A DNA stretch of 64,000 nt from Neoarius graeffei (GCF_027579695.1 NC_083590.1:21161610-21225609); one strand, 5' to 3'; shown: positions 35,792-47,555, numbered from the stretch's first letter. Numbers and translations are program-made. The notes: a model not told the origin generated them from the letters alone.

Positions 35792-38530
35792 AAAGCCGCA
35801 AGCGGCCTCGACGGGCCCTCGCGCCAGCGGCCAAGGGGGGCGGGGGCATGCGTCCCCGCGAAATACCTTCCACAGCTTCTTCGGCAAGAAACATTACTCC
35901 CACAATGGCGACAAAGCACAGAATCGGACACAGAGTACACGGTGCGCTGAGATGTTGTCATGGACAGAAAATTTTATGCCATGGTTTCCCAACCAAATTA
36001 ATGTATTTACCGCATCAGTCACCAAGCTATAGCTACCTAGGATTGTCTTCTGTTAGACATCTATTAGTCTGTATGTAACGCTACAACACTTGCTCCCGAC
36101 TGCCTACCCATTCCCCACAAGTCATGTGTGTTTAAGGCAACCAAAACAACATACACCTGGTGCCTCATGATTGTAAACACCTCTCCTGCAACTGATACAT
36201 CGCAATGAGCGCCCCCAGTGGTGAAAGTTCACCAAAGTTGGTATACATGTCAAGGGACCTATGAAGAGTTGTTGTGTCAAGTTTGATCAAGTTTGACCAA
36301 TCAGAAGCCGAGATATAAAATGTTGCCTGAAAACAGCGCCCCCAGTGGCAAAAGTTTACAAAATTTGGGAGATATGTCAGGTGACCTGTTAAGAGTGTGC
36401 GTATCAAGTTTGATCAAGATTGAGTAAATAGAAGATGAGATATTGATTTTTGAAGAAAAAATGTTTTGGTTTTTCCCATGTCAGTAGGTGGCGCTATGCT
36501 GTACATGAGCGATTATGAGTTGGAAAGATAAGTGTCTACAACAGCAACGTACGATCACAAGGTAGTGGTGTGAAGGAAAAGCATTAAGGAATTATTTAAC
36601 AAAAACCCGTTTTGGAGCAATTGCGTCGGCCAAAAACAGCGCCCCCCATGGACGAAAATTCCCAAAATGGGGTATGCATGACATGGGAGGTAGTAAGAGG
36701 GTGGCCGTGAAGTTTGACCAAATTTGAGGAAAGATTGGATTTTTTGCCCAAAAATAGCGCCCCCAGTGGCGAAATATCACAGAATTTGGGTAGCATGTCA
36801 GAAGCCCAATGAGTGATTTGCGTGTGAAGTATGAGCAGTTTTGAGCAATTAGAAGATTTGTTATGAATTTTTAAGCATGTAAAATTTTGCATTGAAAATT
36901 GATTGACGTATAACTTCTGAACGGCTTATCCTACGTGAAACCTGTTTAGGAACTTTTGTCAGCCATGTCTGTAGATGATGTCTATCAATTTTGGTGACAT
37001 TCCTATGAACGGCCTAGGAGGAGTTGCGCCGTCTTCGTGGCCATGCATTTCGCACAAAAGTGAAATTACCTCACTTCCTGTTGGGCGTGGCTAATGCATT
37101 GGCATTACATTTTTGTCCGGCTTAGTGAGATACATATGCGTACCAAATGGCATGCCACTACTACAAACTACATGGCAACCAGGCACCTTTATGCGGGAGG
37201 CCAAAATCACAATGACTTAGGGGGCGCTAAAGAGGCCCTGAGGCCCGCCTGGATCTGGGCTTCTGGTTCTCAGTAGCGGTGGCAGTCTAAGAAAAAGGAG
37301 CCAAATTTCGTGCGTTGTCGACCATGGCAAGCGCCCCAAAAAGGGTCTTGTAAACAGTTTGCTTGCCAAGTTTGACAAATCAGAAGCTGCAATATCATTT
37401 TTGCCATAACCAGCACCCCCAGCGGCGAAAGTGCACAAAATTTGGCGTATTTGTCAGGCGAGCTATGAAGAGTTTGCCTATGAAGTTTGATGACAATTGA
37501 GTAAATAGAAGATGAGATATAGATTTTTGAAGAATAAATTTTTTCGTTTTTCCCATGTCAGTAGGTGGCGCTATGCTGTACATGAGCGATTATGAGTTGG
37601 AAAAATAAGTGTCTACAACAGCAACGTACTATCACAAGGTAGTGGTGTGAAGGGAAAGCATTATGGAATAATTTACCAAAAACCCGTTTTGGAGCAATTG
37701 CGTCGGCCAAAAACAGCGCCCCCCATGGACGAAAATTCCCAAAATGTGGTATACATGACATGGGAGGTAGTAAGAGGGTGGCCGTGAAGTTTGACCAAAT
37801 TTGAGGAAAGATTGGATTTTTTGCCCAAAAATAGCGCCCCCAGTGGCGAAATATCACAGAAATTGGGTAACATGTCAGAAGCCCAATGAGTGATTTGCGT
37901 GTGAAGTATGAGCAGTTTTGAGCAACTAGAAGATTTGTTATGAATTTGTAAGCATGTAAAATTTTGCATCGAAAATTGATTGACGTATAACTTCTGAACG
38001 GTTTATGCTACGTGAAACGTATTTAGTAACTTTTGTCAGCCATGTCTGTAGATGATGTGTATCAATTTTGGTGACATTCCTATGAACGGTCTAGGAGGAG
38101 TTGCGCCGTCTTCGTGGCCATGCATTTCGCACAAAAGTGAAATTACCTCACTTCCTGTTGGGCGTGGCTAATGCATTGGCATTACATTTTTGTCCGGCTT
38201 AGTGAGATACATACGCGTACCAAATGGCATGCCACTACTACAAACTACATGGCAACCAGGCACCTTAATGCGGGAGACCAAAATCACAACGACTTAGGGG
38301 GCGCTATAGAGGCCCTGAGCCCCGGCCAAATTTGGGCTTTTGGTTCTGAGTAGCGGTGGCAATTCTCGGAACTGGCGCCAAATTTCGTGCGTTTTCGCCC
38401 ATGGCAAGTGCCCCGAAAATGGCCCAACAGCGGAGAAAAATAAAGAAGAAGAAGAAGAAGACGGAAGAATAATAATAGTGAACTCTTACAAGAACAATAG
38501 GGCCTTCGCCCTATAGGGCTCGGGCCCTAA
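35792..38530 (+). repeat. Hairpin-ended composite repeat, copy 3 (complete)
   Basis: 2739 bp, the same organisation and length as copy 2: AAAGCCGCAAGCGGC start, leader, two 1077-bp cores (landmarks about 37093 and 38170), GAAGAAG stretch, CCCTATAGGG-centred palindrome and end at GGGCCCTAA, then TTATTATT. Core 1 ends with the GTCGACCATGG variant and core 2 with TTTCGCCCATGG, as in copy 2, so the two cores are distinct and in fixed order. Confidence 0.88.
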
Positions 38531-38547
38531 TTATTATTATTATTATG

Positions 38548-38765
38548 ATGGAAGCTACGGCCTAATGGTTAGAGAAACAGCTTTGGAACCAAAAGGTTGC
38601 TGGCTCGATTCCCTGGACCAGCAGGACTGGTTTAAGTGCCCTTGAGCAAGGCACCTAACCCCCAACCACTCCGGCAAGAGCGGTGGCGTACCTTGTGTCT
38701 GATTAGCCAATGAAAAACTGATGTGATTATCAGTCCGGGCACTGAACCCGACTGACTGACTGATG
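38548..38765 (+). mobile_element. tRNA-derived SINE
   Basis: Head GCTACGGCCTAATGGTTAGA (A box) and GGCTCGATTCC (B box), body TTGAGCAAGGCACCTAACCC, and TGACTGACTGATGATT tail in a TAA/ATT setting. It is unrelated to the V-SINEs and is the same family as the fragment at 23485-23640. Confidence 0.8.
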
Positions 38766-39108
38766 ATTATTATTATCCTTACTTTTTTAGGACACCATTT
38801 CTCTGTCAGTTTTCAGCCAATCAGCAAATTTCACATGAAGAATCCCTCTGGGCTGAATTACAATGCTGTGACTTTTGGTGCTGATCTGGATCACTGATCT
38901 GGAATGATCCATGAAAAATGGGATATTTTTTCCCCCTTCACTAAACGTCATTCTCTATCTGTTACCGTTCCGGATCTGAAGGGTACGGTGACCAGACGTC
39001 TTGGTTTGTAAGAGCTAGCGCAAATCACTGTGACTTTAGTCACAGTCTATATCTAGTTATTAAATTTGCGCTAGCACAAATTGTTCCTTTCAGTCAGGAT
39101 CTTTCTAC

Positions 39109-39149
<41 letters not shown>

Positions 39150-39150
39150 T
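38766..39150 (+). repeat. ~345-bp TAA-tailed repeat, copy a
   Basis: Contains TTTCAGCCAATCAGCAAATT, ATCTGGATCACTGATCTGGA, the perfect inverted repeat CTGTGACTTTAGTCACAG and the end TTCAGTCAGGATCTTTCTAC followed by a long (TAA)n. Other copies lie at 43132-43550 and 43551-43870, with a fragment before 35791. Composite repeats 3 and 4 begin inside the TAA tails of such copies. Confidence 0.8.
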
Positions 39151-40806
39151 AAAGCCGCAAGCGGCCTCGACGGGCCCTCGCGCCAGCGGCCAAGGGGGGC
39201 GGGGGCATGCGTCCCTGCGAAAAACCTTCCACAGCTTCTTCGGCAAGAGACATTACTTCCACAATGGCGACAAAGCACAGAATTGGACACAGAGTACACG
39301 GTGCGCTGAGATGTTGTCATGGACAGAACATTTTATGCCATGGCTTCCCAACCAAATTAATGTATTTACCTCATCAGTCACCAAGCTATAGCTACATAGG
39401 ATTGTCTTCTGTTAGACATCTATTAGTCTGTATGTAACGCTACAACACTTGCTCCCGACTGCCTACCCATCCCCCACAAGTCATGTGTGTTAAAGGCAAC
39501 CAAAACAACATACTCCTGGTGCCTCATGATTGTAAACACCTCTCCTGCAACTGCTACAGCGCAATGAGCGCCCCCAGTGGTGAAAGTTCACCAAATTTGG
39601 TATACATGTCAAGGGACCTATGAAGAGTTGTTGTGTCAAGTTTGATCAAGTTTGACCAATCAGAAGCCGAGATATAAATTGTTGCCTGAAAACAGCGCCC
39701 CCAGTGGCAAAAGGTCACAAAAGTTGGGAGATATGTCAGGTGACCTGTTAAGAGTGTGCGTATCAAGTTTGATCAAGATTGAGTAAATAGAAGATGAGAT
39801 ATTGATTTTTGAAGAATAAATTTTATGGTTTTTCCCATGTCAGTAGGTGGCGCTATGCTGTACATGAGCGATTATGAGTTGGAAAAATAAGTGTCTACAA
39901 CAGCAACGTACTATCACAAGGTAGTGGTGTGAAGGGAAAGCATTATGGAATTATTGACCAAAAACCCGTTTTGGAGCAATTGCGTCGGCCAAAAACAGCA
40001 CCCCCCATGGACGAAAATTCCCAAAATGTGGTATACATGACATGGGGGGTAGTAAGAGGGTGGCCGTGAAGTTTGACCAAATTTGAGGAAAGATTGGATT
40101 TTTTGCCCAAAAATAGCGCCCCCAGTGGCAAAAAATCACAGAAATTGGGTAACATGTCAGAAGCCCAATGATTGATTTGCGTGTGAAGTATGAGCAGTTT
40201 TGAGCAATCAGAAGATTTGTTATGAATTTTTAAGCATGTAAAATTTTGCATCGAAAATTGATTGACGTATAACTTCTGAACGGTTTATCCTACGTGAAAC
40301 GTATTTAGTAACTTTTGTCAGCCATGTCTGTAGATGATGTCTATCAATTTTGGTGACATTCCTATGAACGGTCTAGGAGGAGTTGCGCCGTCTTCGTGGC
40401 CATGCATTTCGCACAAAAGTGAAATTACCTCACTTCCTGTTGGGCATGGCTAATGCATTGGCATTACATTTTTGTCCGGATTAGTGAGATACATAAGCGT
40501 ACCAAATGGCATGCCACTACTACAAACTACATGGCACCCAGGCACCTTAATGCGGGAGGCCAAAATCACAACGACTTAGGGGGCGCTATAGAGGCCCTGA
40601 GCCCCGGCCAAGTTTGGGCTTTTGGTTCTGAGTAGCGGTGGCAATTCTCGGAACTGGTGCCAAATTTCGTGCGTTTTCGCCCATGGCAAGTGCCCCGAAA
40701 ATGGCCCAACAGCGGAGAAAAATAAAGAAGAAGACGGAAGAAGAATAATAATAGTGAACTCTTACAAGAACAATAGGGCCTTCGCCCTATAGGGCTCGGG
40801 CCCTAA
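39151..40806 (+). repeat. Hairpin-ended composite repeat, copy 4 (single core)
   Basis: 1656 bp: complete leader and 3' palindrome but only one 1077-bp core (landmark about 40452), of the type that closes the two-core copies. Its length is about 1.08 kb less than copies 2 and 3, as expected for loss or non-gain of one core. It abuts copy 5 without a spacer. Confidence 0.88.
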
Positions 40807-43131
40807 CAAGCGGCCTCGACGGGCCCTCGCGCCAGCGGCCAGGGGGGGCGGGGGCATGCGTCCCCGCGAAATATCGTAAAGAGTTTGCTTGCCAAGTTTG
40901 ACAAATCAGAAGCTGCAATATCATTTGTGCCATAACCAGCACCCCCAGGGGCGAAAGTGCACAAAATTTGGCGTATATGTCAGGTGAGCTATGAAGAGTT
41001 TGCGTATGAAGTTTGATGACAATTGAGTAAACAGAAGATGAGATATAGATTTTTGAAGAATAAATTTTTTGGTTTTTCCCATGTCAGTAGGTGGCGCTAT
41101 GCTGTACATGAGCGATTATGAGTTGGAGAAATAAGTGTCTACAACAGCAACGCGCTATCACAAGGTAGTGGTGTGAAGGAAAAGCATTATGGAATTATTT
41201 ACCAAAAACCCGTTTTGGAGCAATTGTGTCGGCCAAAAACAGCGCCCCCCCATGGACGAAAATTCCCAAAATGTGGTATACATGACATGGGAGGTAGTAA
41301 GAGGGTGGCCGTGAAGTTTGACCAAATTTGAGGAAAGATTGGATTTTTTGCCCAAAAATAGCGCCCCCAGTGGCGAAATATCACAGAAATTGGGTAGCAT
41401 GTCAGAAGCCCAATGAGGGATTTGCTTGTGAAGTATGAGCAGTTTTGAGCAATTAGAAGATTTCTTATGAATTTTTAAGCATGTAAAATTTTGCATTGAA
41501 AATTGATTGACGTATAACTTCTGAACGGTTTACGCTACGTGAAACTTATTTAGAAACTTTTGTCAGCCATGTCTGTAGATCATGTGTATCAATTTTGGTG
41601 ACATTCCTATGAACGGTCTAGGAGGAGTTGCGCCGTCTTTGTGGCCATGCATTTCGCACAAAAGTGAAATTACCTCACTTCCTGTTGGGCGTGGCTAATG
41701 CATTGGCATTACATTTTTGTCCGGCTTAGTGAGATACATATGCGTACCAAATGGCATGCCACTACTACAAACTACATGGCAACCAGGCACCTTAAAGCGG
41801 GAGGCCAAAATCACAACGAGTTAGGGGGCGCTATAGAGGCCCTGAGGCCCGCCTGGATCAGGGCTTTTGGTTCTCAGGAGCGGTGGCAGTCTAAGAAAAA
41901 GGAGCCAAATTTCGTGCGTTGTCGACCATGGCAAGCGCCCCAATAAGGGTCTTGAAAAGAGTTTGCTTGCCAAGTTTGACAAATCAGAAGCTGCAATATC
42001 ATTTCCGCCATAACCAGCACCCCCAGGGGCAAAAGTGCACAAAATTTGGCGTACATGTCAGGTGAGCTATGAAGAGTTTGCGTATGAAGTTTGATGACAA
42101 TTGAGTAAATAGAAGATGAGATATAGATTTTTGAAGAATAAATTTTTTGGTTTTTCCCATGTCAGAAGGTGGCGCTATGCTGTACATGAGCGATTATGAG
42201 TTGGAAAAATAAGTGTCTACAACAGGAACGCACTGTCACAAGGTAGTGGTGTGAAGGAAAAGCATAATGGAATTATTTACCAAAAACCCGTTTTGGAGCA
42301 ATTGCGTCGGCCAAAAACAGCGCCCCCCATGGACGAAAATTCCCAAAATGCGGTATACATGACATGGGAGGTAGTAAGAGGGTGGCCGTGAAGTTTGACC
42401 AAATTTGAGGAAAGATTGGATTTTTTGCCCAAAAATAGCGCCCCCAGTGGCGAAATATCACAGAAATTGGGTAACATGTCAGAAGCCCAATGAGTGATTT
42501 GCGTGTGAAGTATGACCAGTTTGGAGCAATTAGAAGATTTGTTATGAATTTTTTAGCATGTAAAATTTTGAAGTGAAAATTGATTGACGTATAACTTCTG
42601 AACGGTTTATCCTACGTGAAATGTATTTAGTAACTTTTGTCAGCCATGTCTGTAGATGATGTGTATCAATTTTGGTGACATTCCCATGAACGGTCTAGGA
42701 GGAGTTGCGCCGTCTTCGTGGCCATGCATTTCGCACAAAAGTGAAATTACCTCACTTCCTGTTGGGCGTGGCTAATGCATTGGCATTACATTTTTGTCCG
42801 GCTTCGTGAGATACATATGCATACCAAATGGCATGCCACTACTACAAACTACATGGCAACCAGGCACCTTAATGCGGGAGACCAAAATCACAACGACTTA
42901 GGGGGCGCTATAGAGGCCCTGAGCCCCGGCCAAGTTTGGGCTTTTGGGTCTGAGTAGCGGTGGCAATTCTCGGAACTGGTGCCAAATTTCGTGCGTTTTC
43001 GCCCATGGCAAGCGCCCCGAAAATGGCCCAACAGCGGAGAAAAATAAAGAAGAAGAAGAAGACGGAAGAATAATAATAGTGAACTCTTACAAGAACAATA
43101 GGGCCTTCGCCCTATAGGGCTCGGGCCCTAA
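40807..43131 (+). repeat. Hairpin-ended composite repeat, copy 5 (short leader)
   Basis: Starts at CAAGCGGCCTCGACGGGCCC, lacking the first AAAGCCG. After GTCCCCGCGAAATA it jumps to the first core (TCGTAAAGAGTTTGC). Two cores follow (landmarks about 41697 and 42774) and the usual 3' palindrome, ending GGGCCCTAA at 43131. Confidence 0.86.
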
Positions 43132-43479
43132 TAATATTATACTCCTTGCATTGTTAAGATGCTATTTCTCCGTCAGTTTTCAGCCAATAAGCAAATTTCA
43201 CATGAAGAATCCCTCTGGGCTGAATTACAATGCTGTGACTTTTGGTGCTGATCTGGATCACTGATCTGGAATGATCCATGCAAAATGGGATATTTTTTCC
43301 CCCTTCACTAAACGTCATTCTCTATCTGTTACCGTTCCGGATCTGAAAAGTACGGTGACCAGACGTCTTGGTTTGTAAGAGCTAGCGCAAATCACTGTGA
43401 CTTTAGTCACAGTCTATATCTAGTTATTATTAAATTTGCGCTAGCACAAATTGTTCCTTTCAGTCAGGATCTTTCTACT

Positions 43480-43540
<61 letters not shown>

Positions 43541-43550
43541 TAATATTATT
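43132..43550 (+). repeat. ~345-bp TAA-tailed repeat, copy b
   Basis: Same family as 38766-39150, including CTGTGACTTTAGTCACAG at about 43396-43413 and a long (TAA)n tail at about 43481-43550. Confidence 0.82.
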
Positions 43551-43870
43551 ATTATTATACTCCTTGCATTGTTAAGATGCTATTTCTCTGTCAGTTTTCA
43601 GCCAATCAGCAAATTTCACATGAAGAATCCCTCTGGGCTGAATTACAATGCTGTGACTTTTGGTGCTGATCTGGATCACTGATCTGGAATGATCCACGAA
43701 AAACAGGATTTTTTTTTCAAATCACTTATAACTGTCAATTTTCATGATTTTTTTTTCCCCCAATCAGTTTTTTTTTTTAATTTTGTTCACGGCGCAACTT
43801 GTCCTTGACCTTCAATTGACAAAGGTCAGCTAGCACAAATTACTGTGACTTTAGTCACAGTCTCTATCTA
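43551..43870 (+). repeat. ~345-bp TAA-tailed repeat, copy c (diverged 3' half)
   Basis: Starts ATTATTATTATACTCCTTGC as copy b does, and keeps ATGAAGAATCCCTCTGGGCT and CTGTGACTTTAGTCACAG (about 43844-43861). The middle is replaced by T-rich sequence and the TAA tail is missing. Confidence 0.75.
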
Positions 43871-44080
43871 GTTTATATTTTAATTTTATAAACTCAAGAG
43901 TGATGTGTATGAATGTTTCATTTGTTTCGATTTTGTCCACTGAGGCAGCGCCGTAAGCCTGAGAGCACAAAGAAAGCGAACTAAAGCAGATAAAACCTGA
44001 GAAGAAGCACAGCTGCTCGTGACTTGAGATGCACAGTATGGTCATGAGAGTGTCTGCTCTTAAAAATGTCAGCTCCAGAC

Positions 44081-44137
<57 letters not shown>

Positions 44138-45967
44138 CTCTCTAAACGCCTTGATTTTATAAAGAGCATTTTCTCCGAATTCTGCTCATCTTTCCTCCGT
44201 CAGCTCACATTTCCTCTCCATGGCCGAGCGTAAAGGCTCCAGGAGTCGGTTTCAAGGGCATCTGTTACGTCCAACATCCTGCGTATGTAAAACATGCCTC
44301 GGTTTAAGCTCTAAAATACCTCGGATAATCCCGTAACAGGATTTCACATTACAGCTGTTCGGTGAAACTGGTGGGAAAGCCGGTGTGAAGAAACACGTCA
44401 TACACTGACTCAGACACATCTTACATCATCGTGCCTGAAAGTACGACAGACAAAAAAAAAAAGACGCCCCAGATTTCTGCTGTGTATTACTTGCCTGTCG
44501 TATCCTTCAGCTTGATCGATGCAACAGAGAACGATGCAGCAGAACCCATGTCATGAAATGTTCTCCTGTCCAGAGCCCGTGGTACCAACGAGAATTAAAA
44601 AAAAAAAAAAATCCCCAAAAATATTTTATTAATTTGTACTACACTAATACATGCGCCATCACGCAGACCTGTATTCTATTCTGAATTATTTTAAAAACTA
44701 TTCCCTCGTCATATTCTATTCTAATAAAATTATATTCTGGTAAAAACACTCATCTGTTCTCTGCTGTATTCTGTTTTATTCGAATAAAACTATTGTCTCG
44801 GATTTCTTTTCTGTTCTGAGATTATATTCTATTTTGAGAAAGCAAACCCCATTCTGTTCGACTGCCTTCTTCTGTACTCTATTCTGACAGAACACTTTTA
44901 TTCTCATTAATCGTGCTCGTGTATGATTCCATTTACCATATAATTAGTCGATTCTGATAGAAACCCAGTACATTCTGTTCTGACAAAAAAAAAAAAAAAA
45001 AACTCATTATAAAATTCTATTCTGATTTCTCATAGAGCTCAGCTGTATTTTGATTAAACTCTCCTATTCTGATGAAACTGCTTCTCTTCTATTCTGAGGT
45101 CAGGTACTCTATCAGAGGGCGAGGACGTTTTCCACCTGAAACACGACATGGACTTGCTGTGGAAACACGCTCGCCCCAGGAGTAAGGCGCAGCCTGGAGA
45201 GACACGTCTCCAGACTCTTTGTGCACAAAGTCAGCATGAAGATAAAACCGGCGACTGTGAATCCGTGCCATCACCAAGACTACGATCTAATCCCCGTCTG
45301 ATTCATGCATGGAATTTCAGACTAAAAGTGAGGGATCGCTCTCAGAGCGAACACAGTGGAGTGAAATCCGAGCCTCACTTTGAAGACGTGACTCAGAGCT
45401 TTGGCTTTCAGAGAAACGGCCGTCTTCACTTTCATTTCAACAGTGTGGCGACACGACATGAAGGAAAAAAAATACATAAGAACTTTTTTTTTTCCCCAGA
45501 AACACAACGAAGGAAAGAAGGAAATCTGGGCTAGCTGCATATTGCATGAAAACAGGCTCTTCAAGTGCAGAAACAATAGAAATGTAACGTATCGTATTTC
45601 ACGTCAAACGTTTCGACAACAAAAGGAAAGCACAAAGCACTGCTGTGTTGCCCTCGGATGGTAAATCATTGGCTTACAACCAAATCTGTCCCTTTCCAAT
45701 GTGGTGGATTTGTTCATGTATAACACCGGCTAGCAAAGCTGGCTAATACTGGGGGTTCTACTGCTGTCTAAACGCGAACGAGACACCACAATCGTGTCAA
45801 TAAACGATTTGGAGGTGCAAAATTCCTTCATTATTATAAAGCACGAGCACAAAACATAAAAACAGGAGCATGGACTGCACGCTTGGAAATATGTTGTGGA
45901 AAGTTAGCGACGACAACAGCATGTCTGAAAGTTCTCAGTCATCCAGGTTATCGTAAACCGTAAGTGC
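43871..45967. other. Intron with (CA)n and degenerate ATTCTATTCTG repeats
   Basis: (CA)n at about 44086-44134. From about 44670 to 45110 ATTCTATTCTGA-like words recur as a decayed minisatellite. A-runs lie at 44452-44462, 44598-44611 and 44986-45002. The 128-codon frame at 45148-45534 shows no domain, codon bias or splice context that would support a gene. Confidence 0.55.
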
Positions 45968-46019
45968 TAAGGGGTTATCCATAATTTTCATCATTATCAC
46001 GAGCATACAAACCGTATGC

Positions 46020-46052
<33 letters not shown>

Positions 46053-46100
46053 ACCAGGCGTACACTTTTTAAAAATGAAAAAATGATGATCTGTCAATTA

Positions 46101-46613
46101 CCCCTTTTCCACCAAATCAGTTCCAGGGCTGGTTCGGGGCTGGTGCTGGTTCACAACTCGTTCAACTTGCAAGCCAGCTGAGAACCAGTTTGCTTTTCCA
46201 TAGCTCACGGTGCTAAGGGAAGCCATGTCATTACGTCGCTGTATACGTCAGTTACGTCGCTACGTTTGCATAAACCTTGGCGCGAATATCGAACCAAAAA
46301 CAACGCGGAAGAAGCAGCAGCAGCAGCAACAACAATAATAATAATGGATGACTTCGCGTTTGTACAGCTGCTGCTTCTCGTCGCTTAAAAATGGCGATCT
46401 TTCGCGGTCTTGCTATTGTTGTCGGTCTTAACAACTCCGCCCCCCCGCTGACGTAAGCGGTTCTTTCCTCTGGCCCAGCAGAGAGTTGGTGCTAGCCTGG
46501 AACCGGTTTTTCTGGCCCCAGAGCCAGTTCTTTGTCAGTGGAAACAGGAAACCCGGTTCCAAACTAAGCACTGGCCCCGAACCAGCCCTGGAACTGCTTT
46601 GGTGGAAAAGGGG
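46101..46613. mobile_element. MITE with CCCCTTTTCCACCAAA ends
   Basis: Inverted ends of about 40 bp starting CCCCTTTTCCACCAAA and continuing CAGTTCCAGGGCTGGTTCGG on both sides. The flanks (TTA and CAA) do not match, so the duplication is unresolved. A (CAG/CAA)n and (TAA)n run sits near 46315-46344. No coding capacity. Confidence 0.85.
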
Positions 46614-46706
46614 CAAATGTGCGAATTGGCGGCCGCCATGTTAAAAATTTCACGCCACGTCGGTGTTGCCAGCTAGCTCTACACGCTTTCTTTCTTCAAT
46701 ACAACA

Positions 46707-47465
46707 ATGCCTGACCCAGATTTTGACCGCATTTACAAATTTGTGAATAGCAGAAATACCGTTATTCACAAGACTCCTTCAAACGAGTACGAGCAGTTTT
46801 CAAACGTTTATTGTTTCCTGCATTCATCTGAGAAGCGGCAGGAGGCGGTTAGGGCGGGACAGGCTGCTTGGAAAGAATCAAAAACAAACGTTTCAAAGGA
46901 AGCTGAACTGTGCCGGCAAGTGATCATCTGGATGGAAAAAGTCAAGTCGACTTTTACAATTCGGGATTATTTCTCTCGTAAAACGGTACGTAGGATATCA
47001 TATGAGGCGAGGTGGCCAAGTGGTTAGAGCGCTTGACCGCCAAGCGAACGGTCCCCGGTTCGAACCTCGCCTCGGACGGTGATCTGGGGCTCGCCTCCTG
47101 TCCACCCAGCAGTGAATGGGGACCTGGTGGAAACACTGGGGAAGTTAAAGGCGGCGAGGAAAGGAACTGGCCACCCTACCTCACCATGCCGACGGCCTAG
47201 ACAGAGTGTGCTCTCTAACAGGCACTCCCCAACGTACGTACGAAAACGTATATGGGACTCTTTGACTTTGAGGATATCATATGGGTATTTTGTACTTGCG
47301 TCAGCAGTCAGTTGAATTTTATACAGTCGGTCTTCTTTTCTTCCATTTCAGAATGAAAGTCCTGCACGACCAGCCCCAGCTCCAAAACTGGATTTCCTAC
47401 TGTTCATGAGGAGCCAAAAGGCAACAGCTCCCCTTAAAAAGACGGTCCTTGATTTTCAAAAATGA
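46707..47465 (+). CDS. Two-exon gene of unknown function in a transposon
   Basis: Exon 1 (46707-46985) runs from MPDPDFDRIYKFVNSRNTVI to TIRDYFSRKT and ends at ACG|GTACGT. Exon 2 (47352-47465) follows the acceptor TTCCATTTCAG and reads NESPARPAPAPKLDFLLFMR to KKTVLDFQK, then TGA. Both junctions are phase 0 and the frame stays open, giving 130 residues. AATAAA lies at 47556-47561, and AACATGGCGGCC-type sequence (reverse of 46627-46638) resembling a YY1 site lies upstream. I do not recognise the family. Exon 1 is mixed helix-like and charged; FTIRDYF followed by SRK is PIP-box-like but lacks the leading Gln. The gene has no stops or frameshifts, unlike every other transposon frame here. The intron has taken in a SINE without disturbing the splice sites. 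It could be an accessory protein of the element or a captured host fragment. Confidence 0.6.
47005..47270 (+). mobile_element. tRNA-derived SINE with 13-bp duplication
   Basis: Head GAGGCGAGGTGGCCAAGTGG, A-box TGGTTAGAGCGC, B-box GGTTCGAACC, then an unrelated body. The flank AGGATATCATATG occurs at 46992-47004 and 47271-47283. The first nine bases pair with CCTCGCCTC after the B box, so it is tRNA-like but not a proper tRNA gene. Confidence 0.9.
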
Positions 47466-47555
47466 ATCGCCTGCTTTCTATGAAAACTTCTGGAACCGTC
47501 TTACGTCTTCTTTTCTTCTCTTGTGAATCTTTGTATTGTCCCGTCATCCGATTTT

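Noticed and set aside
26192-43000. Conserved 60-112-codon frames in the composite repeats (for example MQNFTCLKIHNKSS...)
   Set aside because: They occur in several frames and strands of the same repeat with no preference for silent changes; repetition explains their conservation.
25658-43131. Firm Helitron/Helentron label for the composite repeats
   Set aside because: A 3' hairpin and CTAA end are suggestive, but no Rep/helicase, no confirmed A/T or T/T insertion site, and the TAA context blurs the ends.
43851-44169. Cys/Val-rich frames over (CA)n
   Set aside because: Dinucleotide repeat translation.
45148-45534. 128-codon frame
   Set aside because: No recognisable domain, and an overlapping antisense frame of similar length; lies in an intron among decayed repeats.
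47005-47080. Possible tRNA gene
   Set aside because: A and B boxes are present, but the T arm does not fold properly and the unit has 13-bp duplications with an attached SINE body.
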